Notes under the pieces: generated by a model | Seen by the model: only the letters and a program-made list of their open reading frames with translations | Database searches by the model: none | What the model was told of the DNA's origin: nothing | Position numbers and translations under genes: made by a program | Shown: positions 30,985-40,525 of the stretch, piece by piece | Layout: each line of letters opens with the position of its first letter | Position numbering within the stretch: the first letter of the stretch is position 1 | Source of the DNA: Neisseria sicca | GTDB lineage: Bacteria; Pseudomonadota; Gammaproteobacteria; Burkholderiales; Neisseriaceae | NCBI RefSeq assembly: GCF_003044565.1 | Contig: NZ_POXG01000004.1 | Location: 62,001-126,000 of the forward strand | Length of the DNA stretch: 64,000 bases | Direction of reading: 5' to 3'

Positions 30985-33900
30985 ATGAAAAAAGAACGCA
31001 TTATGAAAAACAAACCTTCACGTTGCCCCGGCTCCATCCGTCCGATGATTTACAGCATCGCCTCCGCGCTCGCACTGATGGGGGCGGCATCACAAGCGCA
31101 AGCACAGTTTGCCAAAACCCCGCTTTATTTGCAAAACGAAAGCCAAATTACAGAGCAGCCGAAAGTCAAACATAACATTATGTTTTTTATTGATGATTCG
31201 GCGAGTATGGGTTCTATTGTACCTGGAGCCAGGGGGAAGAGGGGGGAACCTTTAAATAGGTTAGAAGTAACGAAAAATGCGCTAAATGATATTCTTGATC
31301 AATATAAGGATCAGTTTAACTGGGGGTTGCAGACGCTTCATAACAATGGTCGATCAGATGCTGATTTTTTCAGTTCTGACCCAGAGGCAATGAAAACGCG
31401 TGTCAACAAGATGAGTACTGGCTATGCAACCCCAGCAACACGCCGCTATTTTGAAATTGTCAGTACGATTGTTATGCCTAAGGTTGAGTACCGTTGTCAA
31501 AAATCGTATGTCGTCATGATGTCGGATGGCGATGCTAACTATAGCTCTTATTGTGGTAATTCTCCATATTGGCCAGATAGGACGATTTTTGATTATGATG
31601 CCCGTCGTTTTTATTATGCTGCTAAAGATTACAATTGGAGAGTTCATAATGCTTATGATAGTGAAGATTACCAGAAAGCATACGAATATTTCGGCGAACG
31701 AAAAGGGCAAGATAGGCTTTTACGTTGTATGAGGGCAGAGCCTTCCTACGATCAGTTTTGGGATCGCGGTAACGGTTTGGCCTTTTTCAGTAAAAAACTA
31801 GCAGAAAAAGATTTTAAAGTCGGTGGTAAGGATAAAGCGGGTAAGAGCTGGGATGGCGATCCAAATGATTTTGGGGACTACAAAAAGCAAACTGTTCAAA
31901 CATTTACTGTAGGTTTTGGTGGCGATATTACCCTGGCAGGTGAAGATTATCTGAAGCGAGGCGCCAGTAAAAAAGAGTGGTATTACATTGCTAATAAATC
32001 AGAAACCTTACTTGAGGCATTCAAAACTATTACAGATACGATTAAAAATGATAGCCAAAGTGAACCGATTACTTTGGATGGCGGTACCGCTCCGGCAACT
32101 TCCAGCAGCGGTATTCCCGATTTGGCGGCAACCATCAAGCTGAATACCGGCTCTTGGAGCAGTCAGATTTTATTTAATAAATTGAATAATAGTGATGGTA
32201 GACGGGAAGGTACGGTTACCCAGCCTTCCTTTGGTAATCGTAAAACATTGATTAACACAGGTTCTAATACTTACTTTATCGACGCCATCCCTACCGATAA
32301 AGTCAACAATGCCTATTTCGGCATTGAGAATAGTGACAAAGACGAATGGAAAAAACTGCTCAATTGGACGGGTAGGGTCGGCAATGATGACAGTGCATAC
32401 AAGCCTTACCGTGACCGTAAACCTGGAGAGCGTGATTTGGGCGATATTTTGGACGGTTCCGTTGCTGCAGTCGGTAATCAGGAGAATGGTCGCCGCAAAT
32501 ATTTGGTTGCCGCAGCCAACGACGGTATGGTGCATATTTTCCAAAGTACGGCAGGCGAACATCCTTATGATTTGAAAGTCAGCTATCTTCCTTCTGCGAT
32601 GGAGCGCGAAAACGATGCGTCAGGCAACCCGATTACGCTTGCCAAAGTATTGAAAGACATTGCACATGCGGATTACGGAAAATCCATTGAAAACCATAAA
32701 TACGGCGTAAATGGTGGCTTTACCCTGCGTCAGACTGCCGCAGCTGAACAAGGCAGTAAGTTTCAGCAACGTGTCTTTATGTTTGGCGCAATGGGACAAG
32801 GCGGACGTGGTGCATACGCTCTCAATATAGGCGGTAAAGAAGATCAAACCACCAATACCGGTATGGATGCGGCTGCTTGGAGCGATAAAGTTCCTTTGTT
32901 TGAAACGGCCAAAGGTAAAGACAATACTTTGGGCTTTACCATCGGTACGCCGCAAATCGGTCGTGTTTCCACCAAACGTGAAACTGACGGTAGTGCCAAA
33001 CTGGATGAAAACATCCGTTACGCAGGCTTCCTCGCCAGTGGCTACGCAGCCGAAGAAAAAGATGCGACAGCCAACGAAACTGCGTTATATGTTTACGAAA
33101 TGCTTGGTAAAGAAGTTGGTACAGGCGAGAAACGCGGTCAGGCTGCAGGAAAACCCGGTGATCAACTGGCGAAAATTGTCGTGAAGGGTGGTGTAGGCGG
33201 GCTGTCTACACCGACGTTGCTCGATACCGATTTTGACGGGGTTGTCGATTTTGCCTTTGCAGGCGACCGAGGGGGTAATATGTACCGCTTCGACCTGCGT
33301 GCTGCAAGCCCGAAAGATTGGACTGCGGTTAAAATTTTCTCCGGTTCACCAAACAAGCCGATTACCTCGGCTCCTGCCGTATCACGAAAAGGAGCTAAGG
33401 AATACGTCGTGATTTTCGGTACGGGTAGCGAGATTTACCAAAGTGATTTGAGCAATACTGAAACACAATCGATTTACGGTATTTTTCAAAAACTGGATAA
33501 AGCGCCGAAAGATCTTGCTGCAGATAAGACAAATCAAGATGTTGCCGAGCAAAACCTACGCAAGCAAACGATTACTGAGGTAGAGCAGTCATATAACGAT
33601 GGAAACAATCAGCCACGAACCAGTAAGGCATTGTATCTGAGTAATGAAAAAATTGAAGAGACGCATAAAGGCTGGTTCATCAATCTAGGTTCTGGCGAGC
33701 GTGTCAGCATTAAGCCGACTATGATTCTGCGGACTGCCATCGTTACGATACGCAAGTACACTTCCGATGGCGGTAAGACTATCGGCAAGGAGGAAGCGGA
33801 AAAAGACTTGTGTATGCCTGTCAGCAACAATAAGTCAACCGTAACCAGCACAACCTTCCTCGGCATCAATGCTGATAACGGCGGTGCACTCAATAGCCGT

Positions 33901-34230
33901 AGCGCACGTTTTACGCCTGATATATTTAAGCGTGAATTGAGTGGTTTTGGTACGCAATACGCCAATGGTTTGACTCAAGAAGGTATTGTCAGCTTCACCT
34001 TTATCGATCCGAACAAGCGTACGGACGATCCTGTTACCGCCGATGGTGATAGCGGTGAAACCGGTACGGATAAAGAGCTTGGGTTGGGTTCTGGTACGCC
34101 CAACAATAGATGCTTCTCAGGCAAAGAGGGTGACCAACGCAGCTTGTTGCTGAATAATGCGCAATCACTGGAAGTGAAAGGCCGTATCTGTGGTCTGCAA
34201 CGTATCAGCTGGCGCGAGCTGTTTTTCTGA
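30985..34230 (+). CDS. pilC: PilC/PilY1-type type IV pilus tip adhesin
   Basis: PilC proteins sit at the pilus tip and outer membrane and are needed for pilus assembly, adhesion and transformation. The 1081-residue product has a signal peptide ending near AQA-Q (residue 40). A von Willebrand-like N-terminal segment has a metal-site motif D-x-S-x-S at residues 70-74 (FIDDSASM). The C-terminal PilY1 beta-propeller has the calcium loop DTDFDGVVD at residues 747-755 and GDRGGNMYRFDL. Start is ATG 30985 or ATG 31003; neither ribosome-binding site is strong. G runs occur at 31080-31084 (within the signal peptide), 31232-31236 and 31241-31246. In pathogenic species a longer G tract in the signal region causes on/off switching. 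Confidence 0.9.
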   Translation: MKKERIMKNKPSRCPGSIRPMIYSIASALALMGAASQAQAQFAKTPLYLQNESQITEQPKVKHNIMFFIDDSASMGSIVPGARGKRGEPLNRLEVTKNALNDILDQYKDQFNWGLQTLHNNGRSDADFFSSDPEAMKTRVNKMSTGYATPATRRYFEIVSTIVMPKVEYRCQKSYVVMMSDGDANYSSYCGNSPYWPDRTIFDYDARRFYYAAKDYNWRVHNAYDSEDYQKAYEYFGERKGQDRLLRCMRAEPSYDQFWDRGNGLAFFSKKLAEKDFKVGGKDKAGKSWDGDPNDFGDYKKQTVQTFTVGFGGDITLAGEDYLKRGASKKEWYYIANKSETLLEAFKTITDTIKNDSQSEPITLDGGTAPATSSSGIPDLAATIKLNTGSWSSQILFNKLNNSDGRREGTVTQPSFGNRKTLINTGSNTYFIDAIPTDKVNNAYFGIENSDKDEWKKLLNWTGRVGNDDSAYKPYRDRKPGERDLGDILDGSVAAVGNQENGRRKYLVAAANDGMVHIFQSTAGEHPYDLKVSYLPSAMERENDASGNPITLAKVLKDIAHADYGKSIENHKYGVNGGFTLRQTAAAEQGSKFQQRVFMFGAMGQGGRGAYALNIGGKEDQTTNTGMDAAAWSDKVPLFETAKGKDNTLGFTIGTPQIGRVSTKRETDGSAKLDENIRYAGFLASGYAAEEKDATANETALYVYEMLGKEVGTGEKRGQAAGKPGDQLAKIVVKGGVGGLSTPTLLDTDFDGVVDFAFAGDRGGNMYRFDLRAASPKDWTAVKIFSGSPNKPITSAPAVSRKGAKEYVVIFGTGSEIYQSDLSNTETQSIYGIFQKLDKAPKDLAADKTNQDVAEQNLRKQTITEVEQSYNDGNNQPRTSKALYLSNEKIEETHKGWFINLGSGERVSIKPTMILRTAIVTIRKYTSDGGKTIGKEEAEKDLCMPVSNNKSTVTSTTFLGINADNGGALNSRSARFTPDIFKRELSGFGTQYANGLTQEGIVSFTFIDPNKRTDDPVTADGDSGETGTDKELGLGSGTPNNRCFSGKEGDQRSLLLNNAQSLEVKGRICGLQRISWRELFF

Positions 34231-34259
34231 TTGGTTCGTGTAAGCGTATGAAGACCAAG

Positions 34260-34305
34260 AGGTCGTCTGAAAACTTGGAAACAGGTTTTCAGACGACCTT
34301 TGTTT
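34260..34305. terminator. DUS-pair terminator between pilC and the sulfate-binding protein gene
   Basis: AGGTCGTCTGAAAAC and GTTTTCAGACGACCT form a perfect 15-base stem around TTGGAAACAG, followed by TTGTTTT. It lies between two convergent genes. Confidence 0.85.
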
Positions 34306-34319
34306 TATCTAAGATGCAA

Positions 34320-35357
34320 TCAGTTTTGCGGTCGGTAAATCTTATCGAATACGCCGCCGTCGTTGAAAAATCGTGCTTGCGCTTTGCGCCAGCCGCCGAA
34401 GGTTTCGTCGATGCCGACCAGTTTTAAATCTGGGAAGCGTGTTTTAAATTCGGTGCGTACGGTTTCGTCGGTGGGGCGGTAGAAATGGCGGGCGGCCATT
34501 CGCTGCGCTTCTTTGCTATACAGCATTTCCAAATAGGTTTTGGCGATTTGTTCCGTGCCTTTTTCTTTTGCTACTGCGCTGACCACGGCGACGGGCGGTT
34601 CGCACAGCATGGATATTGACGGCGTGATGATTTCAAATTGGTTCGGATTTTCCTGCAAGGCGAGGTGGGCTTCGTTTTCCCATACCAGCAAAACATCGCC
34701 TAATCCGCGCCGTGTAAAGGTAATGGTCGAACCGCGCGCGCCTGCGTCCATGACCGGCACGCGGCGGTAGAGTTCGGAGACAAACTGTTCTGCCGCCACA
34801 TCTCCGCCTTTTTCTTGTGCGTATGCCCAAGCCGACAGGAAATTCCAGCGTGCACCGCCTGAGGTTTTCGGGTTTGCCGTGATGATTTGTACGTCGCCTT
34901 TGACCAAGTCGTCCCAGTCATGAATCTGCTTGGGGTTGCCTTTGCGTACCAGGAACACGATGGTCGAAGTGTAGGGCGTGCTGTTGTGCGGCAGGGCTTT
35001 TTGCCAATCTGCCGACAAGAGTTGTCTGCCTGCTTTGCTGTGATGGAGCGCGTCGATGTCGGATGCCAGCGCAAGCGTCACGACATCGGCTTTCAAGCCG
35101 TTTTGCACGGTCAATGATTGCTTGCCCGAACCGCCGTTGGAGAGGCGGATATCTGCTTCCTGTCCGTGTGTTTTTTGCCAGTAGTGTTGGAAAAACGGGT
35201 TGTATTCGCGGTAGAACTCGCGTGTCGGGTCGTACGATACATTCAACATGACGACGCGTTCGGGTTTGCCTTTCGACGTGCCGCCGGACTGCCCGCATGA
35301 GGCGAGCCACACCGTCGCGCCGATGAAGATAATGCCCAGCCATGATTTGAGTCCCAT
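34320..35357 (-). CDS. sbp: Sulfate/thiosulfate-binding lipoprotein
   Basis: This is the periplasmic binding protein of a sulfate ABC importer. The product is about 345 residues. It starts MGLKSWLGIIFIGATVWLASCGQS with a lipobox (LASC, Cys21), so it is membrane-anchored. The mature part matches Sbp: LNVSYDPTREFYREYNPFFQHYW, then RLSNGGSGKQSLTVQNGLKADVVTLAL and NPKTSGGARWNFLSAW. Two adjacent ATGs (35360 and 35357) are possible; AAGGA is better spaced for the second. No cysTWA genes are nearby, so the gene is an orphan. The gene symbol is by family. Confidence 0.9.
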   Translation of the reverse strand: MGLKSWLGIIFIGATVWLASCGQSGGTSKGKPERVVMLNVSYDPTREFYREYNPFFQHYWQKTHGQEADIRLSNGGSGKQSLTVQNGLKADVVTLALASDIDALHHSKAGRQLLSADWQKALPHNSTPYTSTIVFLVRKGNPKQIHDWDDLVKGDVQIITANPKTSGGARWNFLSAWAYAQEKGGDVAAEQFVSELYRRVPVMDAGARGSTITFTRRGLGDVLLVWENEAHLALQENPNQFEIITPSISMLCEPPVAVVSAVAKEKGTEQIAKTYLEMLYSKEAQRMAARHFYRPTDETVRTEFKTRFPDLKLVGIDETFGGWRKAQARFFNDGGVFDKIYRPQN

Positions 35358-35516
35358 CATATTTTCCTTATCAGACAAATACTTGAGCGGGGAATATAAC
35401 AAGGCGGACATCGCGCGGGAAATATTGTTTGCTTCTTTGGATATAACGGAAATGCGTTTGCGGCGATATGTGGCTTGGTGTTTGCAGTTATGGCGCTTGA
35501 AGGGATGAATAACGGA

Positions 35517-35558
35517 AAGGTCGTCTGAAAACGGATTTCGGTTTTCAGACGACCTTTT
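35517..35558. terminator. DUS-pair hairpin upstream of sbp
   Basis: AAGGTCGTCTGAAAAC and GTTTTCAGACGACCTTTT form a hairpin with a GGATTTCG loop. It lies after the DUF218 gene stop (minus strand) and upstream of sbp, so it probably ends the DUF218 transcript. Confidence 0.75.
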
Positions 35559-35642
35559 GTCAATGATGAACCATGCAGACAATGCCTAGCTGTGAACGCT
35601 GTTTGCCCAAGTCTAAAACTATTTGCTTCGGACGGACAGGAT

Positions 35643-36230
35643 TCAGCGGTGCATAATCATGGCTTTAATCCACGCGGGTATTTCGCGAGAGAGTTTGCGC
35701 AGGTAATTGGGCGTGGAGTCGCCGCAGGAATCGGAAGCGTAAAACTGGACGTTTTTGTCTTTCAAATGACGGTTGACGAGCCACTCGGCGCGTGCGAGAT
35801 GGAAGGCGTCGCTGACGATGATGACGTTGGATGCGTCTTGTAACAGCGGTGCGCTCAGGGCGATGTTTTCAAAAGTGCTTTCCGATTTGTTTTCGATGCG
35901 GATGTGTTCGGGCGGGATGCCCATTTCTATCGCCATAGATTGCATGGCTGCCGCTTCGTTGCTGCCGTCGCCGTCCGTGCCACCGCTCATCAGCAATCCG
36001 CTGACTTTGTTTTTACGGTAGAGGGCAACGCCTGCTTCAACTCGGGAACGCAGGCAGGGATTGGGCTTGCCGCGCCTGTTGACGGAATTGCCCAAGATGA
36101 CGGCGATGTCGGCAGGTTTGATGTTTTGGGATGCTTTTTCTGCTTGGACGGCTTGGTAATGCAGCCAAGCCACGCTGGTCGCCCAGATGAGAAGAAGCGG
36201 GAGGAAGCCCCATATTATCGATCTTTTCAT
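35643..36230 (-). CDS. DUF218 (SanA/YdcF-like) membrane-anchored protein
   Basis: The 195-residue product has an N-terminal membrane anchor (IIWGFLPLLLIWATSVAWLHY) and a DUF218 domain. The domain has ADIAVILGNSVNRRGKPNPCLRSRVEAG, LMSGGTDGDGSNEAAAM, ENKSESTFENI and VIIVSDAFHLARAEW, all hallmark segments. Family members affect envelope permeability (E. coli SanA, vancomycin sensitivity) or cell-wall metabolism, but the chemistry is unproven. ATG 36230 is chosen for AAAGGAATCATTT; the ORF extends to 36302 without a good start. A paralogue lies at 60477-61148. Confidence 0.87.
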   Translation of the reverse strand: MKRSIIWGFLPLLLIWATSVAWLHYQAVQAEKASQNIKPADIAVILGNSVNRRGKPNPCLRSRVEAGVALYRKNKVSGLLMSGGTDGDGSNEAAAMQSMAIEMGIPPEHIRIENKSESTFENIALSAPLLQDASNVIIVSDAFHLARAEWLVNRHLKDKNVQFYASDSCGDSTPNYLRKLSREIPAWIKAMIMHR

Positions 36231-36547
36231 AAATGATTCCTTTGGGTGTGTCGGGTGTGTGCGGCGGGATATCGGTTGGATGGCGCGGCAGTGAAACATC
36301 ATAGCATATGCGGGTTGTCTGACCGGCGAGACGGGATGGGCGGTAGATTTCGGTTGCGGGCGGGGTGGGTATGTTGTGTTGTCATCGCGGGGAGGTCGTC
36401 TGAAACCATCTTCTGTTTTTCAGACGACCTCGTAAATGTTAAGATAAACCGTTTTTCCCTTTACGGTATGGAAGGGCGCAAAATGCGGCGGCATCGGGTC
36501 GCTTGCTGTTTTGCGTGGTTCCGCCATGTATTGACCGAAAGCCATTT
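36231..36547. other. Divergent spacer between the DUF218 gene and trpC
   Basis: It holds an AGGTCGTCTGAAA / TTTCAGACGACCT pair at 36393-36430 between divergent genes, so it is not a normal terminator position. No gene is supported; promoters of both neighbours probably lie here. Confidence 0.55.
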
Positions 36548-37330
36548 ATGACCGATATCCTCAATAAAATCCTTGCTACCAAGGCCCAAGAAGTGGCCGC
36601 GCAAAAAGCGGCAGCACCGCTTGCGGAAGTCAAAGCGCAGTTGCGCGATGCCGAACCTGTGCGTGACTTTTTTGCTTCCATCCGCAATAAACACGCCCAA
36701 AACTTGCCTGCCATTATCGCGGAAATCAAAAAAGCCAGTCCCAGCAAAGGGCTGATAAGGCCTGATTTTCACCCTGCGGATATTGCGCGTGCTTATGAAA
36801 GCGCGGGGGCGGCGTGTTTGTCTGTGTTGACCGACGAAGTGTATTTCCAAGGTTCGCCCGAGTATTTGAAACAGGCGCGTTCGGCGGTCAGCCTGCCGGT
36901 GTTGCGCAAGGATTTCATTATCGACGACTATCAGATTTATCAGGCGCGCACATGGGGCGCAGATGCGGTTTTATTGATTGCGGCGGCTTTGGATGCCGCG
37001 CAGTTGGCGCATTTTGAAGCCGTTGCCCACGATTTGGGTATGACTGTGCTGCTGGAATTGCACGATCAATCCGAATTGGAAAAATGCCGTAACATGACCA
37101 CGCTGCTTTGGGGTGTGAACAACCGCAATCTGCGGACTTTTGAAGTCACGCTCCAGCAAACTTTAGACCTGCTGCCCGATTTGTCGGGCAAAACGGTCGT
37201 CACGGAAAGCGGTATCCTAAACAAAGACGATGTGGACTTTATGCGTGGACACGGCGTGCATACGTTTTTAATCGGCGAAACCTTTATGCGTGCGGCGGAT
37301 ATCGAAGCCGAAGTGCGTAAGTTGTTTTAA
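36548..37330 (+). CDS. trpC: Indole-3-glycerol-phosphate synthase
   Basis: TrpC closes the indole ring from CdRP, the fourth step of the tryptophan branch. The 260-residue TIM-barrel has [19 protein letters not shown] (active-site Lys) and [17 protein letters not shown]. It also has [41 protein letters not shown] and VTESGI, all family signatures. ATG 36548 gives the usual N-terminus [17 protein letters not shown]; the 15 extra codons back to 36503 are not conserved-looking. It stands alone without other trp genes, as is common in Neisseria. Confidence 0.95.
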   Translation: MTDILNKILATKAQEVAAQKAAAPLAEVKAQLRDAEPVRDFFASIRNKHAQNLPAIIAEIKKASPSKGLIRPDFHPADIARAYESAGAACLSVLTDEVYFQGSPEYLKQARSAVSLPVLRKDFIIDDYQIYQARTWGADAVLLIAAALDAAQLAHFEAVAHDLGMTVLLELHDQSELEKCRNMTTLLWGVNNRNLRTFEVTLQQTLDLLPDLSGKTVVTESGILNKDDVDFMRGHGVHTFLIGETFMRAADIEAEVRKLF

Positions 37331-37405
37331 TGCCGTGCCGTAAGGCGTGTAAAGCACACAATATCTTGCCTGCTTTTGAGGCGGTTTGCTTCGGAAGCAG
37401 GCATT

Positions 37406-39049
37406 TTAGTGTTTCCCCGACCGCCACACCGACCAGATAATCCACAGACTGTTGGCGAAGGCGATCAGGTAGCCGACGAAGCCGATAAACTTGGGGCCGG
37501 TTTCTATACTCATGACGATGGACGAACCGATAATCAGGGCGGCGGTTACGATGCCCATGGTCAGGCGGTTGGCGGCGCTGTCGATTTGATGGCTGATGCG
37601 GTCTGACTGCTTGAGGTCTAGGGTGATGCCGAATTTGCCTTTTTGCAGCATTCTGGTCAGCCTGAAGAAGTCTTGCGGCAGCGACTCTGCCATTTGCAAC
37701 AGGGTGCGCAGTTGCGTTTTGGCATTGCGGGCGATGTGGGCGGCGGAGGCTTGTTCTTTGACGGCGGCTTCGGTGATGGGTTTGGCGCGTTCGAGCAGTT
37801 CGACACTGCCGTCTAGCCGTTTGACGACGCCTTCGAGGGTGATGAGGGTTTTGAAGAGCATCACGAGGTCGCCGGGCAGGGTCAGCCCGTGGCGGCGCAT
37901 GATGGAGGTGATGTCGTTGATGACTTGGCTGACGCGCAGATCGCGGACGGCGGTGTGTTCGTAGTTGAGCAGCATTTCCAAAACGTCTGCGCCGAGCAGG
38001 TTTTCGTCGGGTAAATCGCCCTGCGCCCAGTCGCTGAGGACGTATTGGATGAGCAGCGCGTCGTTGTTGGTCAGGGCGTTGATGAGGTTGAGGATTTCGC
38101 GGCGGCGGGTATTGCCGAGGTGTCCGACCAGCCCGAAGTCGATGAAGGTAATGCCGCCGTTGTCGTTGATGAAGATGTTGCCCGGATGAGGGTCGGCATG
38201 GAAAAAGCCTTGCCGCAGCATCATAGTGAAGAGTGTGTCGGTAATCCGTCCGGCAAGCGCGCTGCGCAGGGTGTGGGGCATGGTTTCGAGGTCGGCGTCT
38301 TTCAGCAGCGTGCCGCCGATGTAGTCTTGTACAAGGATGTGCCGGTTGGAAATGTCGGGATAGACGGCGGGGATACGAACCAAGGGGTTGTCTGAAAAGG
38401 TCTGACCGAAGCGCTGCATATAGCGCAGCTCTACCGATAAGTCGGTTTCTTTTGCCAAATTCTTGGCAAAATAGGCGACCATTAATACGGGCTGATAGCG
38501 GCGCACTTCGGGAATTTCGGATTCCATCAGTCTGGCGAGATGGTTCAAAATCCGTAAATCCGCCTGAATGACCGGCTCGATGTCGGGACGTTTGACTTTG
38601 ACGGCGACGGCGGTTCCGTCTAAAAGTTCGGCGCGGTGTACCTGCGCTACCGACGCGCTGCCTGCGGGTTTCGGGTCTATGCTGCGGAACACTTCGGAAA
38701 CGGGTTTGCCCAGATAGGCTTCGACCAAAGTATAGATTTCAGACGACGGTATCGGCGCGACGTTGCTTTGCAGTTGTTCAAACTCTTCAATCCACTCCGC
38801 CCCGAAAATATCAACCCGCGTGGACAATACCTGACCGAGTTTGACGAAGGTCGGCCCCAGCTCTTCAAACGCTTTGCGAAAGCGTCGCGGCGTACTCATA
38901 TAACGGCTGTCGGGATGTACTTCGTCCCCGCCCGCCGCGCCCAAACGGATACGCTGAACAAAGCCGCCCAAGCCGTATTTCGTCAGTACGGTAATAATTT
39001 CGCGCATTCTGGAAAAGTCGCGCATAGCGAGCAGAGTGGGTATCATCAT
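37406..39049 (-). CDS. ubiB: ABC1/UbiB family atypical kinase
   Basis: UbiB proteins are atypical kinases/ATPases needed for ubiquinone synthesis. The 547-residue product has the KxGQ motif in ELGPTFVKLGQVLSTR and the A-rich loop PAGSASVAQVHRA (about residue 127). It also has AVKVKRPD, the catalytic region FFHADPHPGNIFI, and FIDFGLVG. The C-terminus has two membrane helices (GIVTAALIIGSSIVM and FIGFVGYLIAFANSLWII). Length and layout match UbiB. It is convergent with trpC. The start is a double ATG at 39049; the second is equally possible. Confidence 0.93.
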   Translation of the reverse strand: MMIPTLLAMRDFSRMREIITVLTKYGLGGFVQRIRLGAAGGDEVHPDSRYMSTPRRFRKAFEELGPTFVKLGQVLSTRVDIFGAEWIEEFEQLQSNVAPIPSSEIYTLVEAYLGKPVSEVFRSIDPKPAGSASVAQVHRAELLDGTAVAVKVKRPDIEPVIQADLRILNHLARLMESEIPEVRRYQPVLMVAYFAKNLAKETDLSVELRYMQRFGQTFSDNPLVRIPAVYPDISNRHILVQDYIGGTLLKDADLETMPHTLRSALAGRITDTLFTMMLRQGFFHADPHPGNIFINDNGGITFIDFGLVGHLGNTRRREILNLINALTNNDALLIQYVLSDWAQGDLPDENLLGADVLEMLLNYEHTAVRDLRVSQVINDITSIMRRHGLTLPGDLVMLFKTLITLEGVVKRLDGSVELLERAKPITEAAVKEQASAAHIARNAKTQLRTLLQMAESLPQDFFRLTRMLQKGKFGITLDLKQSDRISHQIDSAANRLTMGIVTAALIIGSSIVMSIETGPKFIGFVGYLIAFANSLWIIWSVWRSGKH

Positions 39050-39219
39050 CAGTTGAGTGTCTTTGCAAATTTTTTTATAAACAACGCTTTAACGCAATAT
39101 AACAGACGCTTTTTTGCCAAACATCCTGTTTTTTATATACAATCGCCTGCATATCCCAGATACAGAATAACATAATAGCAGGCGGCAGACAGGTCGTCTG
39201 AAAATGGAATCAGTCAAAC

Positions 39220-39852
39220 ATGAAAGCCTTATCCAGGCTGGCGGCACTATTGACCTCGGTCTATGTGCTGTCCGGCATTCATCTTGCAAACGCCGACGAT
39301 CTCGATTCGTTCGTCAAAAACAGACAGCAGGTTTTAAACCAATTTGAAGATGCAAGACAACCTGCTTCACCAGGAATCCTCCAACCCGGACGCGCAATTG
39401 CTGCCGCGGTTACACCCCGTCAACCCGTAAGCTCCGCACAGTCATCAGACAATGCTGACGAACTCATCAGCAGCGCGATGGGTCTTTTGGGCGTTGCCTA
39501 CCGCTACGGCGGTACATCCGCGTCCACAGGTTTCGACTGCAGCGGCTTTATGCAACACATCTTCAAACGCTCGATGGGCGTGAACCTCCCGCGCACCTCC
39601 GCCGCACAGGCACAAATGGGCGTCGGCGTATCGCGTAGCGAATTGCAGCCGGGCGACATGGTGTTCTTCCGCACAATGGGTCGCGGCAGAATCTCCCACG
39701 TCGGCCTCTACATCGGCAACAACCGTTTCATCCACGCTCCGCGTACCGGCAAACGTATCGAAGTTACCAGCCTCAGCAACAAATACTGGAACGCCAAATA
39801 TGCCTTCGCCCGTCGCGTGAAGAAAAACGATCCGTCCCGTTTCCTCAATTAA
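39220..39852 (+). CDS. NlpC/P60 family peptidoglycan hydrolase
   Basis: The 210-residue product has a signal peptide (MKALSRLAALLTSVYVLSGIHLANA). A linker follows, then an NlpC/P60 domain from about residue 80 with catalytic Cys107 (STGFDCSGF), His160 (RISHVGLYIG) and a third polar residue His172. These enzymes cut peptide stems in peptidoglycan in the periplasm. A DUS (CAGGTCGTCTGAAAATGG) lies about 20 bases before the ATG. The next small gene starts 18 bases downstream, so they may be co-transcribed. Confidence 0.92.
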   Translation: MKALSRLAALLTSVYVLSGIHLANADDLDSFVKNRQQVLNQFEDARQPASPGILQPGRAIAAAVTPRQPVSSAQSSDNADELISSAMGLLGVAYRYGGTSASTGFDCSGFMQHIFKRSMGVNLPRTSAAQAQMGVGVSRSELQPGDMVFFRTMGRGRISHVGLYIGNNRFIHAPRTGKRIEVTSLSNKYWNAKYAFARRVKKNDPSRFLN

Positions 39853-39870
39853 GTCTAGGAAAGCACCAAC

Positions 39871-40089
39871 GTGAGTATGCCTGAAATGCCCAAATGGTAT
39901 GACGACGACGGGCAAATCGTATCCTGCACTGAAAAAGTGAAAGTCATGACCGAGAACATGACCGAGCTTTATCAGGCGGCGCAAGACGCGTTTGAAGACG
40001 CGCTTTTGATGGGGTGCGGCGAGAAGCAGTTGCGCGAATACCTGCAAGCCTTGATTGAAGGTGTGGAAAACCCATATCGGAAATCCTAG
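39871..40089 (+). CDS. Conserved small hypothetical protein
   Basis: The 72-residue product (MSMPEMPKWYDDDGQIVSC...) is acidic and helical, with no signal peptide or membrane segment. I do not recognise a domain. The start is GTG 39871, ten bases after AGGA. ATG 39877 is an alternative that gives MPEMPKWYDDDG. It lies 18 bases after the NlpC/P60 gene and before a strong terminator, so it is probably a real downstream member of that transcript. Confidence 0.7.
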   Translation: MSMPEMPKWYDDDGQIVSCTEKVKVMTENMTELYQAAQDAFEDALLMGCGEKQLREYLQALIEGVENPYRKS

Positions 40090-40107
40090 GCGGAAAATCC
40101 CTATCCG

Positions 40108-40138
40108 ACGGCGTGGCTTTTGACCATGCCGTTTTTTA
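40108..40138 (+). terminator. Intrinsic terminator
   Basis: ACGGCGTGGC and CCATGCCGT pair (one G-T) around TTTTGA, followed by TTTTTT. It lies 19 bases after the small hypothetical gene and is independent of uptake sequences. Confidence 0.8.
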
Positions 40139-40154
40139 TGGGCGGTAACCAAAC

Positions 40155-40196
40155 AAGGTCGTCTGAAAGCCGGCAAGATGCTTTCAGACGACCTTA
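40155..40196 (+). terminator. DUS-pair hairpin, back-up terminator
   Basis: AAGGTCGTCTGAAAGC and GCTTTCAGACGACCTT form a stem just after the intrinsic terminator. The T-run is poor, so it is mainly an uptake site. Confidence 0.6.
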
Positions 40197-40255
40197 TCGT
40201 TTGGTTTCAACATGGATTGATTTGGATAAGCGCGAAAAACAGCAAATCGATGTTG

Positions 40256-40411
40256 TATAGTGGATTAACTTTAAACCAGTACGGCGTTACCTCGCCTTAG
40301 CTCAAAGAGAACGATTCTCTAAGGTGCTGAAGCACCAAGTGAATCGGTTCCGTACTATCTGTACTGTCTGCGGCTTCGTCGCCTTGTCCTGATTTTTGTT
40401 AATCCACTATA
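40256..40411 (-). mobile_element. Correia element, full-length 156 bp form
   Basis: TATAGTGGATTAACTTTAAA at the left and TTTTTGTTAATCCACTATA at the right bound 156 bases. The internal block absent from the short copies is present (CTTAGCTCAAAGAGAACG...GCTGAAGCACCAAGTGAATC). Full-length elements are known to carry an IHF site and sometimes promoters. This one lies about 115 bases upstream of the cidA-like gene and could affect it. Confidence 0.92.
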
Positions 40412-40525
40412 TTTGGTCTGAGCCATACTTTTCAGACGACCCCAAGGGCGTTATGATTCAATTATTAACAAAGATTCATAAACTGCCCGTCTGCAAACCG
40501 GCAAATCATAGAGGAAACCCGACCC

